From Synechococcus sp. 8F6 (GTDB lineage Bacteria; Cyanobacteriota; Cyanobacteriia; PCC-6307; Cyanobiaceae), in NCBI RefSeq assembly GCF_002252665.1, contig NZ_NQKZ01000008.1, positions 56,920-120,919 of the forward strand: a DNA stretch of 64,000 nt. The letters are read 5' to 3'. Positions 18,879-29,544 of the stretch are shown piece after piece. The notes beneath the pieces are model-generated. The model was not told the origin of the DNA, ran no database searches, and saw nothing but the letters and a program-made list of their open reading frames with translations. Both the position numbers and the translations under genes were made by a program. How positions within the stretch are numbered: the first letter of the stretch is position 1; each line of letters starts with the position of its first letter.

Positions 18879-20498
18879 GTGAGCGGCCTGAGCCGCAAGC
18901 CCATGCTTGCCAATTTCGATGGCTCCAGTGCTGAATCCCAGTGGCAGCGCTTCTGCGAGCTGCTCTGGTACGAGGAGGATCTCGGCATCTGGCTGGATGT
19001 GAGCCGCATGGCGATCGGCCAGGGCGACCTCGACGGCCTGGCTCCTCGCTTCGAACAGGCTTTCACAGCCATGGCAGCCCTTGAGGCCGGGGCGATCGCC
19101 AACCCTGACGAACAGCGTCAGGTGGGTCATTACTGGTTGCGCACGCCCAGCCTGGCTCCGGAACCCGCCATTGCCGCCCACATCGACGCGGAGGTGGAAC
19201 GGATCGCAGCCTTCGGCCAGGCGGTGCTGAACGGCAGCCTCAAGGCTCCCAACGGCCAGGCCTTCACCGACGTGCTCTGGATCGGCATCGGTGGTTCCGG
19301 GCTGGGGCCGCTGTTGATGGTGCGTGCCCTGCAGGACGCGGGTCAGGGGCTCCCCTTCCATTTCTTCGACAACGTCGATCCAAATGGCATGAGCCGCACC
19401 CTGGCGGCCCTCGACAGTCGGCTGGCCACCACGTTGGTGGTGGTGGTGAGCAAGTCGGGCGGCACGCCGGAGCCCCACATCGGCATGGAGCAGGCCCAGT
19501 CCCGGTTGGAGGCCCGCGGTGGCCAGTGGGCCGGCCAGGCGGTGGCCGTCACGATGCTGGGCAGCAAGCTCGATCAGCTGGCTGTTGCGGGCCAGTGGCT
19601 CCGCCGTTTCGACATGTTCGATTGGGTGGGCGGACGCACCAGCATCACCAGTGCGGTGGGGTTGTTGCCCGCGGCTCTGATCGCTGCCGACATCCCTGGT
19701 TTTCTGTCCGGGGCCTCCCGCATGGATGCGCTCACCCGGCTGGCCGACCTGCGTCGCAACCCGGCGGCCCTGATGGCGGCCTCCTGGTATGTGGCTGGTC
19801 ATGGCCGGGGCCAGCGCGACATGGTCGTGCTCCCCTACCGCGATCGCCTGGAGGTGTTCAGCCGCTACCTGCAGCAGCTGGTGATGGAAAGCCTGGGCAA
19901 GAAGCACGACCGCAATGGCCAGGTGGTGCACCAGGGCATCGCGGTGTATGGCAACAAGGGCTCCACCGACCAGCACGCCTATGTGCAGCAGTTGCGCGAT
20001 GGCATCGACAACTTCTTTGTCACCTTCATCGAGGCCCTGGAGGAACCCAGTGATATCCCCCCGATCGGCGATGAGATCCCCGGCGATTTCCTCGATGGCT
20101 TCCTGCAGGGCACCCGCTCTGCCTTGATGGAGGGCGGCCGCCAGAGCCTCTCGATCACCCTGCGCCGCTTTGATGCCACCTCTCTCGGCGCCCTGATCGC
20201 CCTGTTTGAGCGCGCCGTAGGCCTCTATGCCGAACTGGTGAACATCAACGCCTACGACCAGCCCGGTGTCGAGGCCGGCAAGAAGGCGGCTGCCGAGATC
20301 CTGGCGCTGCAGGGGCGGCTTGAGGCGCTGCTGGCGGATGGCCAGGAGCGCAGCCTGCAGGAGCTGCAGCAGGCCCTCGGCGCCGAAAGCCCTGAGCCGC
20401 TCTTTTGGATCCTGCGCCATCTCTGTGCCAACCCCCGCGGTTATCGGGCCAGCGGTGCGTGGGGACAGCCCGCGGCGATGCGCTTCGCCAAGGCCTGA
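18879..20498 (+). CDS. pgi: glucose-6-phosphate isomerase
   Basis: Interconverts G6P and F6P; 539 aa, the usual cyanobacterial length. Motifs: [15 protein letters not shown] (phosphate binding), [31 protein letters not shown] and [17 protein letters not shown] 18879 chosen; ATG 18903 (MLANFDGSS) is possible and loses eight poorly conserved residues. A weak promoter region lies in the 129-nt spacer shared with the divergent gene at 18749. Confidence 0.96.
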   Translation: MSGLSRKPMLANFDGSSAESQWQRFCELLWYEEDLGIWLDVSRMAIGQGDLDGLAPRFEQAFTAMAALEAGAIANPDEQRQVGHYWLRTPSLAPEPAIAAHIDAEVERIAAFGQAVLNGSLKAPNGQAFTDVLWIGIGGSGLGPLLMVRALQDAGQGLPFHFFDNVDPNGMSRTLAALDSRLATTLVVVVSKSGGTPEPHIGMEQAQSRLEARGGQWAGQAVAVTMLGSKLDQLAVAGQWLRRFDMFDWVGGRTSITSAVGLLPAALIAADIPGFLSGASRMDALTRLADLRRNPAALMAASWYVAGHGRGQRDMVVLPYRDRLEVFSRYLQQLVMESLGKKHDRNGQVVHQGIAVYGNKGSTDQHAYVQQLRDGIDNFFVTFIEALEEPSDIPPIGDEIPGDFLDGFLQGTRSALMEGGRQSLSITLRRFDATSLGALIALFERAVGLYAELVNINAYDQPGVEAGKKAAAEILALQGRLEALLADGQERSLQELQQALGAESPEPLFWILRHLCANPRGYRASGAWGQPAAMRFAKA

Positions 20499-20512
20499 GC
20501 CGCGCCGCTGCG

Positions 20513-22378
<1,866 letters not shown>

Positions 22379-22662
22379 CGCCCTGGTCGAGCAGGCGACC
22401 CAGGCGCAAGGCGGTGGCTTCTTCGACCCGGTTGAAGTCGTCCTGGTGCTGGGTGAGCCAGCTCAGTTCGGCTGGGGCGATGACCCCGGTGCTGAGGGCT
22501 TCGAGAAACACGGTTCCAACAGACATGGTGGAGCGGTGCGGCTTCGCAGAAGTTTGCTCCGTTGATCCTGGAGTGACCGGACCTCAGTCTTTCGTAACAG
22601 TGCGAACGTGCGGCAGATGCGCCGATTGGCATCCGGAGATACATCCGGGAGCCCCACCCACC

Positions 22663-22690
22663 GTTACGTTGTCGCAAAGTTTCGTAACAG
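22663..22690 (+). promoter_or_regulatory. candidate HLR1-like (RpaB) site upstream of hli1
   Basis: GTTACGTTGTCGCAAAGTTT followed by TTTCGTAACAG. The first 8 nt fit the HLR1 repeat (G/T)TTACA(T/A)(T/A) with one mismatch, and the inverted GTAAC repeats at 22684-22688. A further TTTCGTAACAG lies at about 22590. Inference only; the tandem second half-site is degenerate. Confidence 0.35.
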
Positions 22691-22700
22691 ACTTCCAGTC

Positions 22701-22844
22701 ATGACTGATTCCTCCCCGCGCTATGGCTTCGTCGCCTTTGCTGAAACCTGGAATGGCCGCATGGCCATGCTGGGTTTTGTGATCGGCCTCGCGACCGAGC
22801 TGCTCACCGGCCAAGGCATCCTCCGCCAAATCGGCCTGGGCTGA
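22701..22844 (+). CDS. high-light-inducible protein (hli1)
   Basis: 47-aa single-helix thylakoid protein: MTDSSPRYGFVAFAETWNGR then MAMLGFVIGLATELLTGQG. The ExxNGRxAMLGF chlorophyll-binding helix is intact. Hli proteins bind chlorophyll and protect photosystems under light stress. Nearly identical to the genes at 35456 and 46828. Confidence 0.93.
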   Translation: MTDSSPRYGFVAFAETWNGRMAMLGFVIGLATELLTGQGILRQIGLG

Positions 22845-22881
22845 GATCAGGTTTCGCACCCCTCGCTCAGAGCCACTGCAT

Positions 22882-23394
22882 CTAGAGCCACTGCATCCCG
22901 GGGGTTTCGAGCATCTCATGGCTGGGCCAAGCGCCCAGCCCTGAGAATGCCGCCCCCAGCAGGGCCCAGATCCCTTTGCCGCTGGACAACTCCTGCTCAG
23001 CAGCCCACTCCGCTTCCTGAATCTCGGCCTCGGTGAGGCGAAGTCCTTCCACCAGCTGGCGGTAAAGCACCTTTTCCTGGGGATTGATCGCGGCGCTGTC
23101 CTTTGGGCGTTGGCTCACCCTGGCCATCATGTAAGCGAGTTTCAGGGCCAGAAGCCGGTCCTCGGCCACGGTCAACCGCGCCATCAGCTCGTCCAGCAGC
23201 GTTCCATCCACGGTCCAGGCTTCCAACAGACGAGCCGCTTCCTCGCTGGCATCGGCGCCGTTTTCCGATGAGAAGTAGCGCGCCACCAACTGTTCAAGCA
23301 GGCGTTTCTCTTCTGCCGAGACATCTCCGTCCACCCAGGCCACGCAACAAACGATCTGAAGCAGATCCAGCTGGCGTTCGCGATCGCTGGCCAT
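22882..23394 (-). CDS. TerB-family protein
   Basis: 170-aa soluble all-helical protein. The N-terminus has CCVAWVDGDVSAEEKRLLEQL, the acidic DGxxSxxE motif of TerB/DUF533-type domains, and LLALKLAYMMARVS in the middle. Family members are linked to stress or metal binding; no specific role is inferable. Downstream end lies close to hli1, convergent. Confidence 0.7.
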   Translation of the reverse strand: MASDRERQLDLLQIVCCVAWVDGDVSAEEKRLLEQLVARYFSSENGADASEEAARLLEAWTVDGTLLDELMARLTVAEDRLLALKLAYMMARVSQRPKDSAAINPQEKVLYRQLVEGLRLTEAEIQEAEWAAEQELSSGKGIWALLGAAFSGLGAWPSHEMLETPGMQWL

Positions 23395-23565
23395 GGCCTG
23401 GAGTCACACAGATCCACCATTTTGAGCGGCTGCGAGCGCTCGTTGCAGCATTGGGTTTCGTGCGCTGCATTGGTGCGCCGTAATCACCCCCGGATGGGGG
23501 CAGACAGCCTGCTCCGCCGGGATGACGATGGAAGACAGAACGACACACACACCAAAGGAGGGGGC

Positions 23566-23727
23566 ATGACCTGTTTGGGACGCACCTGCCTTAAGTGGCA
23601 GGCCGATGGTGAACTGACAGCTTTGGATCGGCAGCTCGTGCTGCAGCGCTTGGTGCTGGTGGATCAGGATGCCACCGATCTGCTGAGCCTCCTCGCCGAC
23701 GACCTGCCATGTCCCTCGCTGAGTTGA
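23566..23727 (+). CDS. small hypothetical protein upstream of Nif11 gene
   Basis: 53 aa: MTCLGRTCLKWQADGELTAL... with LLSLLADDLPCPSLS at the end. A very strong ribosome-binding site (AAAGGAGGGGG) sits just before the ATG, which argues for real expression. The stop overlaps the Nif11 gene start, so the two are coupled. No domain recognised; the two N-terminal Cys could bind metal or be modified. Confidence 0.55.
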   Translation: MTCLGRTCLKWQADGELTALDRQLVLQRLVLVDQDATDLLSLLADDLPCPSLS

Positions 23728-23924
23728 AGGCCTTTCTGACCAAGGTTCAAGATGACGCGGCCCTGAGGGAGGCGGTCAAAGCCGCTGCAACGGCCGACGA
23801 CGTAGCCCAGATCGGTGCAGGCCTGGGCTATGAGTTTTCTGGAGACGAACTGCTGCGGATATCGGGCCAGAAGGTGGGCCGGGTCACAGTGACCAAGCAG
23901 GACATACCGGGCGAATACAACTGA
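23709..23924 (+). CDS. Nif11-type leader-like peptide
   Basis: 71 aa; residues 1-50 (SLAELKAFLTKVQDDAALREAV... then ADDVAQIGAGLGYEFSGDELL) match the Nif11 domain, used as RiPP leader in cyanobacteria (proteusin and prochlorosin families) but also found in stand-alone proteins. No GG/GA protease site with a Cys-rich core follows; the C-terminus is VTVTKQDIPGEYN. A lanthipeptide precursor is therefore unlikely unless the core is atypical. Confidence 0.75.
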   Translation: MSLAELKAFLTKVQDDAALREAVKAAATADDVAQIGAGLGYEFSGDELLRISGQKVGRVTVTKQDIPGEYN

Positions 23925-23977
23925 GGCTTTGGCTCGGTTCCTTGGTTGATTGCTGGTTCGTTTGAAGTTGGCGTTGC

Positions 23978-24226
23978 TCAGGCAGCGACGGCTGCTGTAT
24001 CGGCAGGCTGGTTGACCTGCTGAACCAACGTTCGGGCATCAAAGCGCTCCAGCAACTCCGCCCCCCCGAGACCGTGGGTCCAGAGCTCCACATCGGCATT
24101 GCCGGGCGCCTGGAAACACCAGTCTTCAAAGGGAAAAATCACCTTCTCGAGAAAGTAGGCCTCAGCACCGATACAGCGCAGGATTACCAGTTGGGCGCTG
24201 CAATTTCGGTAGAGGCAGGGTTCCAT
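23978..24226 (-). CDS. DUF1830 protein
   Basis: 82-aa cyanobacterial protein MEPCLYRNCSAQLVILRC... with ERV/EKVIFPFEDWCFQAP, the typical DUF1830 core. Function unknown. A longer in-frame reading exists but its N-terminus overlaps the divergent gene starting at 24363, and the conserved core starts at this ATG. Confidence 0.75.
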   Translation of the reverse strand: MEPCLYRNCSAQLVILRCIGAEAYFLEKVIFPFEDWCFQAPGNADVELWTHGLGGAELLERFDARTLVQQVNQPADTAAVAA

Positions 24227-24362
24227 GGCCCGGGTGTCCTCTGATCGCACCGACCCTGCGGCAGTGCGAGCGCAGCTTCTGTGCCGATGCACACCATTCT
24301 GTGGTTTCTTCCCGCCAGGGCCCAATCCATTGGCTAGACATCGCTTAGCGATCGAGATCTCC

Positions 24363-25007
24363 ATGGCCAGGGTTCATCCCACCGCGTCACTGACAGGTCT
24401 TGTTTTGGGCCTGCTGACGGCCGCCCCTTGGCTGGACGCGGCCCTGGCGCGCCCGATGCGCGGCGGCGGCCTCGGCGGACCCGCCTCCGGCGCCGGGGTT
24501 CGTCCAGGGGCGGGCTGGGGTGCCCCCGGAGCTGGGGTGCGGCCCGGGGCAGGCTTCGGCGCACCTGGGGTTGGGCTGACCCGGGCACCCGGGGTTTCGG
24601 CCTGGAATCCGGCCTGGGGGCGGCGGGGCTACTGGCCTGCCCGCACCTGGTCCACCGGCTGGTATTGGCCCTATCCGGCTGCCTGGCCCTGGTGGCGCAC
24701 CAGTTCAGCGGCCTGGGGTGTCACCAGTCTGGCCACAGCCGCCGTGATCACCAGTGCCGTGGATGCTGCCGCCGACCAGCAGTCCACCGTCATCGTTGTG
24801 CCCCAGACCAGCCTGCAGCTCGATTACGGCTCGATTCAGGCTTTGCCCCCCAACGGGGTGCAATTTGCCGTTGCTGCGGCCGGCATGCCTTACGCCACGG
24901 TCACGAGCGACTGCAAGCAGGGCCTGATCAACGGCGTCCCGCCCACCACGGCCGACCAGGCGCAGCTGCTCAATGCCAGCTGTCAGATCGCCTGCGGCTC
25001 GGTCTGA
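24363..25007 (+). CDS. secreted Gly/Pro/Trp-rich protein
   Basis: 214 aa from ATG 24363. Signal peptide at 1-28 (LTGLVLGLLTAAPWLDAALA), then a Gly-rich repeat (GAGVRPGAGWGAPGAGVRPG), a Trp/Tyr/Pro stretch and a membrane-like segment SLATAAVITSAVDAAA. The C-terminal 90 residues look like a small folded domain with three Cys. Cell-envelope location is inferred; no family recognised with confidence. Confidence 0.65.
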   Translation: MARVHPTASLTGLVLGLLTAAPWLDAALARPMRGGGLGGPASGAGVRPGAGWGAPGAGVRPGAGFGAPGVGLTRAPGVSAWNPAWGRRGYWPARTWSTGWYWPYPAAWPWWRTSSAAWGVTSLATAAVITSAVDAAADQQSTVIVVPQTSLQLDYGSIQALPPNGVQFAVAAAGMPYATVTSDCKQGLINGVPPTTADQAQLLNASCQIACGSV

Positions 25008-25013
25008 GGGCGG

Positions 25014-25913
25014 GTGGCCGCTTCACGGCTGCAGATTCGGGCTCTCAACAAGGGGGACCTGCCCCTGGTCACCGCCTGGGCACGGGCTGAACAGTTCGCG
25101 CCGGGCCGCGGGGATTTCGCCATCTACCGCCATACCGATCGCCAGGGGTTCTGGGTGGGCTGTCTTGATGGCCGTCCTATCGGTTGCATCGCCGGTGTGC
25201 GCTACAACGCCGAATACGGCTTCATCGGCCTGTTTCTGGTGCAGCCCGAGTACCGCGGCCAGGGCTATGGCCGCCAGCTCTGGTGCCATGCCCTGGCGCA
25301 TCTCGAGGGCATCCCCTGTATCGGCATCGAGGCGGCAACGGATCGCATTGCCGATTACGCCAGCTGGGGCTTTGTGGCGGCTTCTCCGACCCGACGTTGG
25401 CAGAGCATCGTGGAGGAGCGAGCACCCGTTGAGGGCAATGCCTCGGGCCAGGCCGCCGCGGCGGAGGGGCTCAGCCTGGTGGAGGGGCCGGCGATTCCGG
25501 ATGCGGCCGTGCAGGCCTACGACGCGGTGCGGGAGCCCAGCCCACGCCCCCATTTCCTGGCCGACTGGCTGCACCATCCCGCTGGCACGGTGCTGGCGTT
25601 GATGGATGCGGCGGGGGCCTGCCATGGCTTCGGGCGGATTCGCCCCTGCCTGCTGCAACGGGGGGAGGGTTGGCGGATTGGCCCCCTGCTGGCCGACACG
25701 CCAGCCCTGGCGGTACGCCTGCTGGAGGCCCTGATGGAGCGCCATCCCGGCGTGGTGTTGATCGATGCCCCGGGGGCCAATCCCCAGGCTGCTCCGCTCC
25801 TGCAGCAGCTTGGCTTTGCCGTGGTGGGGGAGAGCCTGCGGATGGTGCGAGGCGTGCTGCCGGCGGTGCCCCTCAACGACGTTTATGGGTTGGCCTGCCT
25901 GGAGCTGGGCTGA
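25014..25913 (+). CDS. tandem GNAT acetyltransferase
   Basis: 299 aa. The N-terminal GNAT domain has LFLVQPEYRGQGYGRQLW, the acetyl-CoA-binding R/QxxGxG/A motif, and CIGIEAATDRIADYASWGF. A second, degenerate GNAT-like half ends with APLLQQLGFAVVGESLRMVRG. Start is GTG 25014, 6 nt after the upstream gene. Substrate unknown. The 3' end overlaps the convergent small membrane gene by 31 nt. Confidence 0.85.
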   Translation: MAASRLQIRALNKGDLPLVTAWARAEQFAPGRGDFAIYRHTDRQGFWVGCLDGRPIGCIAGVRYNAEYGFIGLFLVQPEYRGQGYGRQLWCHALAHLEGIPCIGIEAATDRIADYASWGFVAASPTRRWQSIVEERAPVEGNASGQAAAAEGLSLVEGPAIPDAAVQAYDAVREPSPRPHFLADWLHHPAGTVLALMDAAGACHGFGRIRPCLLQRGEGWRIGPLLADTPALAVRLLEALMERHPGVVLIDAPGANPQAAPLLQQLGFAVVGESLRMVRGVLPAVPLNDVYGLACLELG

Positions 25914-26227
25914 GCCCGGCGGGCCGCCAGGCCCGCTTCGGTGGCGGTGATGCCCGCGAGCGCCAACAGTCCGGCCAGACCGATCAGTTGGTTGCGCTGC
26001 ACGAGGTCGGGCATCAGCCCGGGATCCACCTTCTGGCCCAGCAGGGCGCCAGCCACAAACCAGGCCGTGGCCACCGCGGAGGTGATCCAGTAGGCGCGCC
26101 AGCGACGTTGATAGATGTAGCCAGTGCCCAGGCCGGGCACCAGGTTGAGCACCACGGCTACCCAGGGGCTAGAGGCAGCCAGGATGGTTTGTGGGCTGGG
26201 CCGATCGACCTGGCTGGCTGGCTGCAT
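25883..26227 (-). CDS. small membrane protein
   Basis: 114 aa with about three hydrophobic segments: SSPWVAVVLNLVPGLGTGYIY, ITSAVATAWFVAGALLG and LIGLAGLLALAGITA. The LVPGLGxxYxxQRRWRA turn is found in small cyanobacterial membrane proteins related to TM2-type proteins. Function unknown. Confidence 0.65.
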   Translation of the reverse strand: MQPASQVDRPSPQTILAASSPWVAVVLNLVPGLGTGYIYQRRWRAYWITSAVATAWFVAGALLGQKVDPGLMPDLVQRNQLIGLAGLLALAGITATEAGLAARRAQPSSRQANP

Positions 26228-26288
26228 GGCTGCGACGTGTGGTGCGTTGTGACTTGGCTTAGCGCAGCGCCGCCGGTGCTGCGTCAGG

Positions 26289-26771
26289 GTGGGGGTTGAC
26301 GAGCCGCGCGCCGTGCTGGCAGGCCTGATGATTCTGCTGGTGATGACGGGGGTGGCGGGAGTGCTGAACCCCAGTCGTCAGGACTTTGCCTGGTTCATTC
26401 GGCTACGCCGGCCCCGCTGGTTGGTGTTTGAAGGCTGGATCCCGGTGATCTGGCTGCTGATCTATGCCTGCTTCGCGGCTTCAGCCTGGCTCACCTGGCA
26501 GGCCTCCTGGAGCGCACCCTGGATGGTGGCGTATCTGGTGCAGTTGGTGTTGGTGCAGAGCTACACCCTGGCGATCTGCCGCAGCCGCAGCCTGGGTGCG
26601 GGCACGGCGATCGGCTTTGCCGGCTGGGTGTGGGGCATTGCCCTCACCCTGGGGGTGTCAACGCTGAGCTCCCTGGCCGCTGGCCTGCTGGTGCCCTATC
26701 TGCTCTGGAGTCCGGTGGGCACGTTGGTGACCTGGCAGATGCGGCAGCTCAATCGCGGGCGACGCCCGTAG
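26289..26771 (+). CDS. TspO/MBR family membrane protein
   Basis: 160 aa, five predicted membrane helices. TspO-like features: RPRWLVFEGWIPVIWLLIYAC in helix 1-2 and the Trp-rich middle. TspO proteins bind tetrapyrroles and affect porphyrin levels. GTG 26289 start. Overlaps the convergent rhomboid-like gene by 23 nt. Confidence 0.75.
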   Translation: MGVDEPRAVLAGLMILLVMTGVAGVLNPSRQDFAWFIRLRRPRWLVFEGWIPVIWLLIYACFAASAWLTWQASWSAPWMVAYLVQLVLVQSYTLAICRSRSLGAGTAIGFAGWVWGIALTLGVSTLSSLAAGLLVPYLLWSPVGTLVTWQMRQLNRGRRP

Positions 26772-27321
26772 CCGCGAGCAAGCCGCCGGCGAAGCCACTG
26801 AGGTGGCCGATCCAGCTGACGCCGGGCGGCGAAAAAATTGGCAGCAGGCTTGGCAGCACCCCGGCGTAGGTGACCAGGGCCAGCACCGACAGGGCCAGCG
26901 ACAGGGGACGCTTCTCCAGCCAGCCGATCAGCAGCAGGTAACCCAGCAGGCCATACACCACGCCAGAGAGCCCATGGCTGCCGTTGGGCCAGAGCAGCCA
27001 CACGGGAATGGCGGTGGCGTACACCCCCAGCCAAACGGCCAGGTAATCGCGGCGACCGCGCAGCAGCACCAGCCAGGAGAGGGGCAGAAAGGTGAGGGAG
27101 TTGGCCAGCAGGTGGCCGAAACCGCTGTGGCTGAAGGGAGCCGTCAGCACGCCCAAAAATGAGCCACCAGGCGTCATCGGCAGATTCCAGCGCCCACCAA
27201 ACACCAGCTGATCCACCAGTTCCTGCAGCCAGGGGATCAGCAGGATCACCACGGGGATCACCAGGTTGAAACCAGCTCGGGCGATCCAGCGATCCAGGCG
27301 TTGGGGCAGCGATTCACTCAC
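26749..27321 (-). CDS. rhomboid family intramembrane serine protease
   Basis: 190 aa, six hydrophobic segments. The catalytic Ser sits in GLSGVVYGLLGY and the catalytic His in SWIGHLSGFAGGLLA; HSGFGHLLANSLTFLPL is the usual helix-2 His-Asn region. A compact bacterial rhomboid. Its ATG overlaps the stop of the upstream gene (ATGA). Confidence 0.85.
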   Translation of the reverse strand: MSESLPQRLDRWIARAGFNLVIPVVILLIPWLQELVDQLVFGGRWNLPMTPGGSFLGVLTAPFSHSGFGHLLANSLTFLPLSWLVLLRGRRDYLAVWLGVYATAIPVWLLWPNGSHGLSGVVYGLLGYLLLIGWLEKRPLSLALSVLALVTYAGVLPSLLPIFSPPGVSWIGHLSGFAGGLLAATGVARD

Positions 27322-27884
27322 GGAACAGGCACGACGCTGCAGCGCAGCATGGCAAGCGCTTCATCCGGAAGGCCGAGGAAGCGATCCAGCCAGGGGTCTC
27401 CGCTGGGTGGCACCGTGGCGACGCCCACCAGCAAGGTTTGGCCATCCGCGTCCAGGGGTTGTCCGCTGGCCCGGTGGCGCAGGCCCTGGGCCGCGGTGCT
27501 GCTGAGCTCCGTGTCGATCTGCAGAGCGGGGGGCTGGTAGAGGCCTGCGAGGTTGAGGTGAAAGCGAGCGCGAAATCGCAGCGTCAGGCTGGCAGTGGCT
27601 GGATCCCAGTGGCCCGCTAGCTCCTCGGGCTCGATGTGGATGGCCAGCCCTGGTGGCAGCGGCAGCCCCAGCACCCGGGTGGTGCGCCAGCAGAGCGGCG
27701 GAATCACCAGGCTCGCCGGCGCAAACACCAGCGCCTGGCGGCCAGTGTGATCGGCGGCATCGAGGTGTCCGAGGCCACCGCCTCCACGGGCGTCGTAGCG
27801 GAAGCGGGGATAGCCGGCGATCGCCAGGCCGCAGCCCGCTGTGGTGCTCAGCTGCAGCTGGCCGCTGCTCGGCCAGGCGCTCAC
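27318..27884 (-). CDS. conserved hypothetical protein
   Basis: 188-aa soluble protein, beta-rich by eye: CGLAIAGYPRFRYDARGGGG, ALVFAPASLVIPPLCWRTTRVLG and LTLRFRARFHLNLAGLYQPP. The overlaps with the rhomboid gene downstream and the DUF296-glutaredoxin gene upstream (4 nt each) mark a tight three-gene operon. No domain recognised. Confidence 0.6.
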   Translation of the reverse strand: MSAWPSSGQLQLSTTAGCGLAIAGYPRFRYDARGGGGLGHLDAADHTGRQALVFAPASLVIPPLCWRTTRVLGLPLPPGLAIHIEPEELAGHWDPATASLTLRFRARFHLNLAGLYQPPALQIDTELSSTAAQGLRHRASGQPLDADGQTLLVGVATVPPSGDPWLDRFLGLPDEALAMLRCSVVPVP

Positions 27885-28459
27885 AGGCCGCGCAGGGCTT
27901 CCAGTTCCCCGCGGCTGTGCAGCTCGGCCAGGGCGTCGTAGCCGCCGATGGCCACGCCATCGATGACGATCTGGGGCACGCTGCCTTCGGCAGTGGGCTG
28001 GATTTCCAGGAAAGGAATGCCGAGGGTGCGCAACATGCGCAGGGCCCGCCGCGAGAAGGGACAGCCCGGCAACGTGGCGATCTCAACGCGCGGTTTAGCG
28101 ATCATCCGCGGGTGGGTCAGCTCCTGGGCCGGCTCGGTGAGGAACCCCACCAGCAGGTCGGCGCCGCGCAGCACCAGGGTGCCGTGCTCGAGATGGCCGC
28201 CCCACACCTGGCATTCGGCATCGGAGAGGCTCAGGTGCAGGTGAACACCATCCGGCGAGAGGGTGCCCTGCAAGGTGATGACTTCGAGTTCGCCCTGGAG
28301 CACGGTGGGGGCGGTTTTGCCGGGGCAGGCGAAGGCCGCCTGGGAGAGGTTGCCCACCACACTCAGCACAAAGCCACCGGCCTGATGCTGCTGGGCCAGC
28401 TGCTCGAGGCTGCGGCGCACGTCGCTGCCGGCCTCAAGGTGGAGCGGCACGGCATGCAT
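27881..28459 (-). CDS. DUF296 (PPC) - glutaredoxin fusion protein
   Basis: 192 aa. Residues 1-110 match the PPC/DUF296 domain (PLHLEAGSDVRRSLEQLAQQ, GGFVLSVVGNLSQAAFACPG, VHLHLSLSDAECQVWGGHL). Residues about 125-192 are a glutaredoxin: VEIATLPGCPFSRRALRML with a monothiol CPFS site, SVPQIVIDGVAIGGYDAL at the GSH site. First gene of the operon with the hypothetical and rhomboid genes. It may couple a redox signal to the PPC domain; this is inference. Confidence 0.8.
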   Translation of the reverse strand: MHAVPLHLEAGSDVRRSLEQLAQQHQAGGFVLSVVGNLSQAAFACPGKTAPTVLQGELEVITLQGTLSPDGVHLHLSLSDAECQVWGGHLEHGTLVLRGADLLVGFLTEPAQELTHPRMIAKPRVEIATLPGCPFSRRALRMLRTLGIPFLEIQPTAEGSVPQIVIDGVAIGGYDALAELHSRGELEALRGL

Positions 28460-28533
28460 GGTGCGAGCGGAGCGGGAGTTGGGGGCAGATTACGCCGGTT
28501 GCATGCTGGTGCCGTTGCAGAGGAGGGATGGCA

Positions 28534-29487
28534 TCAGGTCACCACGTGTTGCGGCGTGCCGGCGAGGAACGCGGCAATGTTGGCAGCCGAGAGGGTGAGC
28601 AGCCGGCGGCGGGCGGCCCTGGTGGCCCAGGCGATGTGGGGGGTGATCACGCAATGCTTCGCCGTGAGCAGTGGATTGTCGGCCGGGGGAGGTTCCACGG
28701 AGAGCACATCGAGGCCGGCACCGGCAAGGTGGCCGGCGTTGAGGCCAGCCGCCAGATCTGCTTCCTGCACTAAGCCGCCCCGGGCTGTGTTGATCAGGTA
28801 GGCCGTCGGCTTCATCTGGGCAAGCCGGATGGCGTTCACCAGATGCTCGGTGTCGGCGGTGAGCGGACAGTGCAGGCTCACCACATCACTCTCGCCAAAC
28901 AGGCGATCGAGGTCGACGAAGGCGCCGCCCTCCGCGATGGTGCCTGCGCCACTGCGCCGGTTGGCGAGGATGTGCATGCCGAAGGCCCGGCCCACGCGGG
29001 CCACCGCCGCGCCGATCTCGCCGTAGCCCACGATTCCCAAGGTGAGGCCGGCGAGCTCTTGCAGGGTGCCATCCCAGTAGCAGAACTGCTTACTGGCACT
29101 CCAGCGCCCTTCGTGCACCGTGCGGTTGTGGTGGCCGGTGCGGTTGGTGAGCTCCAGCAGCAGGGCGAACACCGCCTGAGCCACTCCAGGCGTGCTGTAG
29201 GCCGGCACATTGCACACCGTGATGCCGCGATCCTTGGCCGCTGCAACGTCCACCACGTTGAAGCCCGTGCCCAGCACGCTGATCAGCTTCAAATGGGGCA
29301 AGGCAGCGAGCACATCCGCCGGCAGCGGAGTTTTGTTGGTGAGCACGATCTCGGCAGCGCCGATGCGGGAGATCACCGCCTCCGCCTCCGTGTGGTCAAA
29401 CACGGTGCACGGGCCGAGGGCCTCGAGTTCAGCCCAGCTCAGATCGCCGGGGTTGGCCGTGTAGCCATCGAGGATCACGATCTGCAT
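28534..29487 (-). CDS. D-2-hydroxyacid dehydrogenase (glycerate dehydrogenase/hydroxypyruvate reductase type)
   Basis: 317 aa NAD(P)-dependent dehydrogenase. Nucleotide motif [22 protein letters not shown], catalytic Arg in [10 protein letters not shown], Glu in DVLSVEPPP and His in [16 protein letters not shown]. In cyanobacteria this family often reduces hydroxypyruvate in photorespiration. Divergent from the SelO gene with 57 nt between. Confidence 0.9.
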   Translation of the reverse strand: MQIVILDGYTANPGDLSWAELEALGPCTVFDHTEAEAVISRIGAAEIVLTNKTPLPADVLAALPHLKLISVLGTGFNVVDVAAAKDRGITVCNVPAYSTPGVAQAVFALLLELTNRTGHHNRTVHEGRWSASKQFCYWDGTLQELAGLTLGIVGYGEIGAAVARVGRAFGMHILANRRSGAGTIAEGGAFVDLDRLFGESDVVSLHCPLTADTEHLVNAIRLAQMKPTAYLINTARGGLVQEADLAAGLNAGHLAGAGLDVLSVEPPPADNPLLTAKHCVITPHIAWATRAARRRLLTLSAANIAAFLAGTPQHVVT

Positions 29488-29544
29488 GGTGGGGCGGAGG
29501 CTGGGGTTGCGGTCGCGATCCGTACAGCTCTTGATAGGCCATTG

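Noticed and set aside
28843..29544. Upstream in-frame extension of the SelO gene, antisense to the dehydrogenase
   Set aside because: SelO homology starts after MSSFIEMM at 29545; the extension is the shadow of the dehydrogenase gene.
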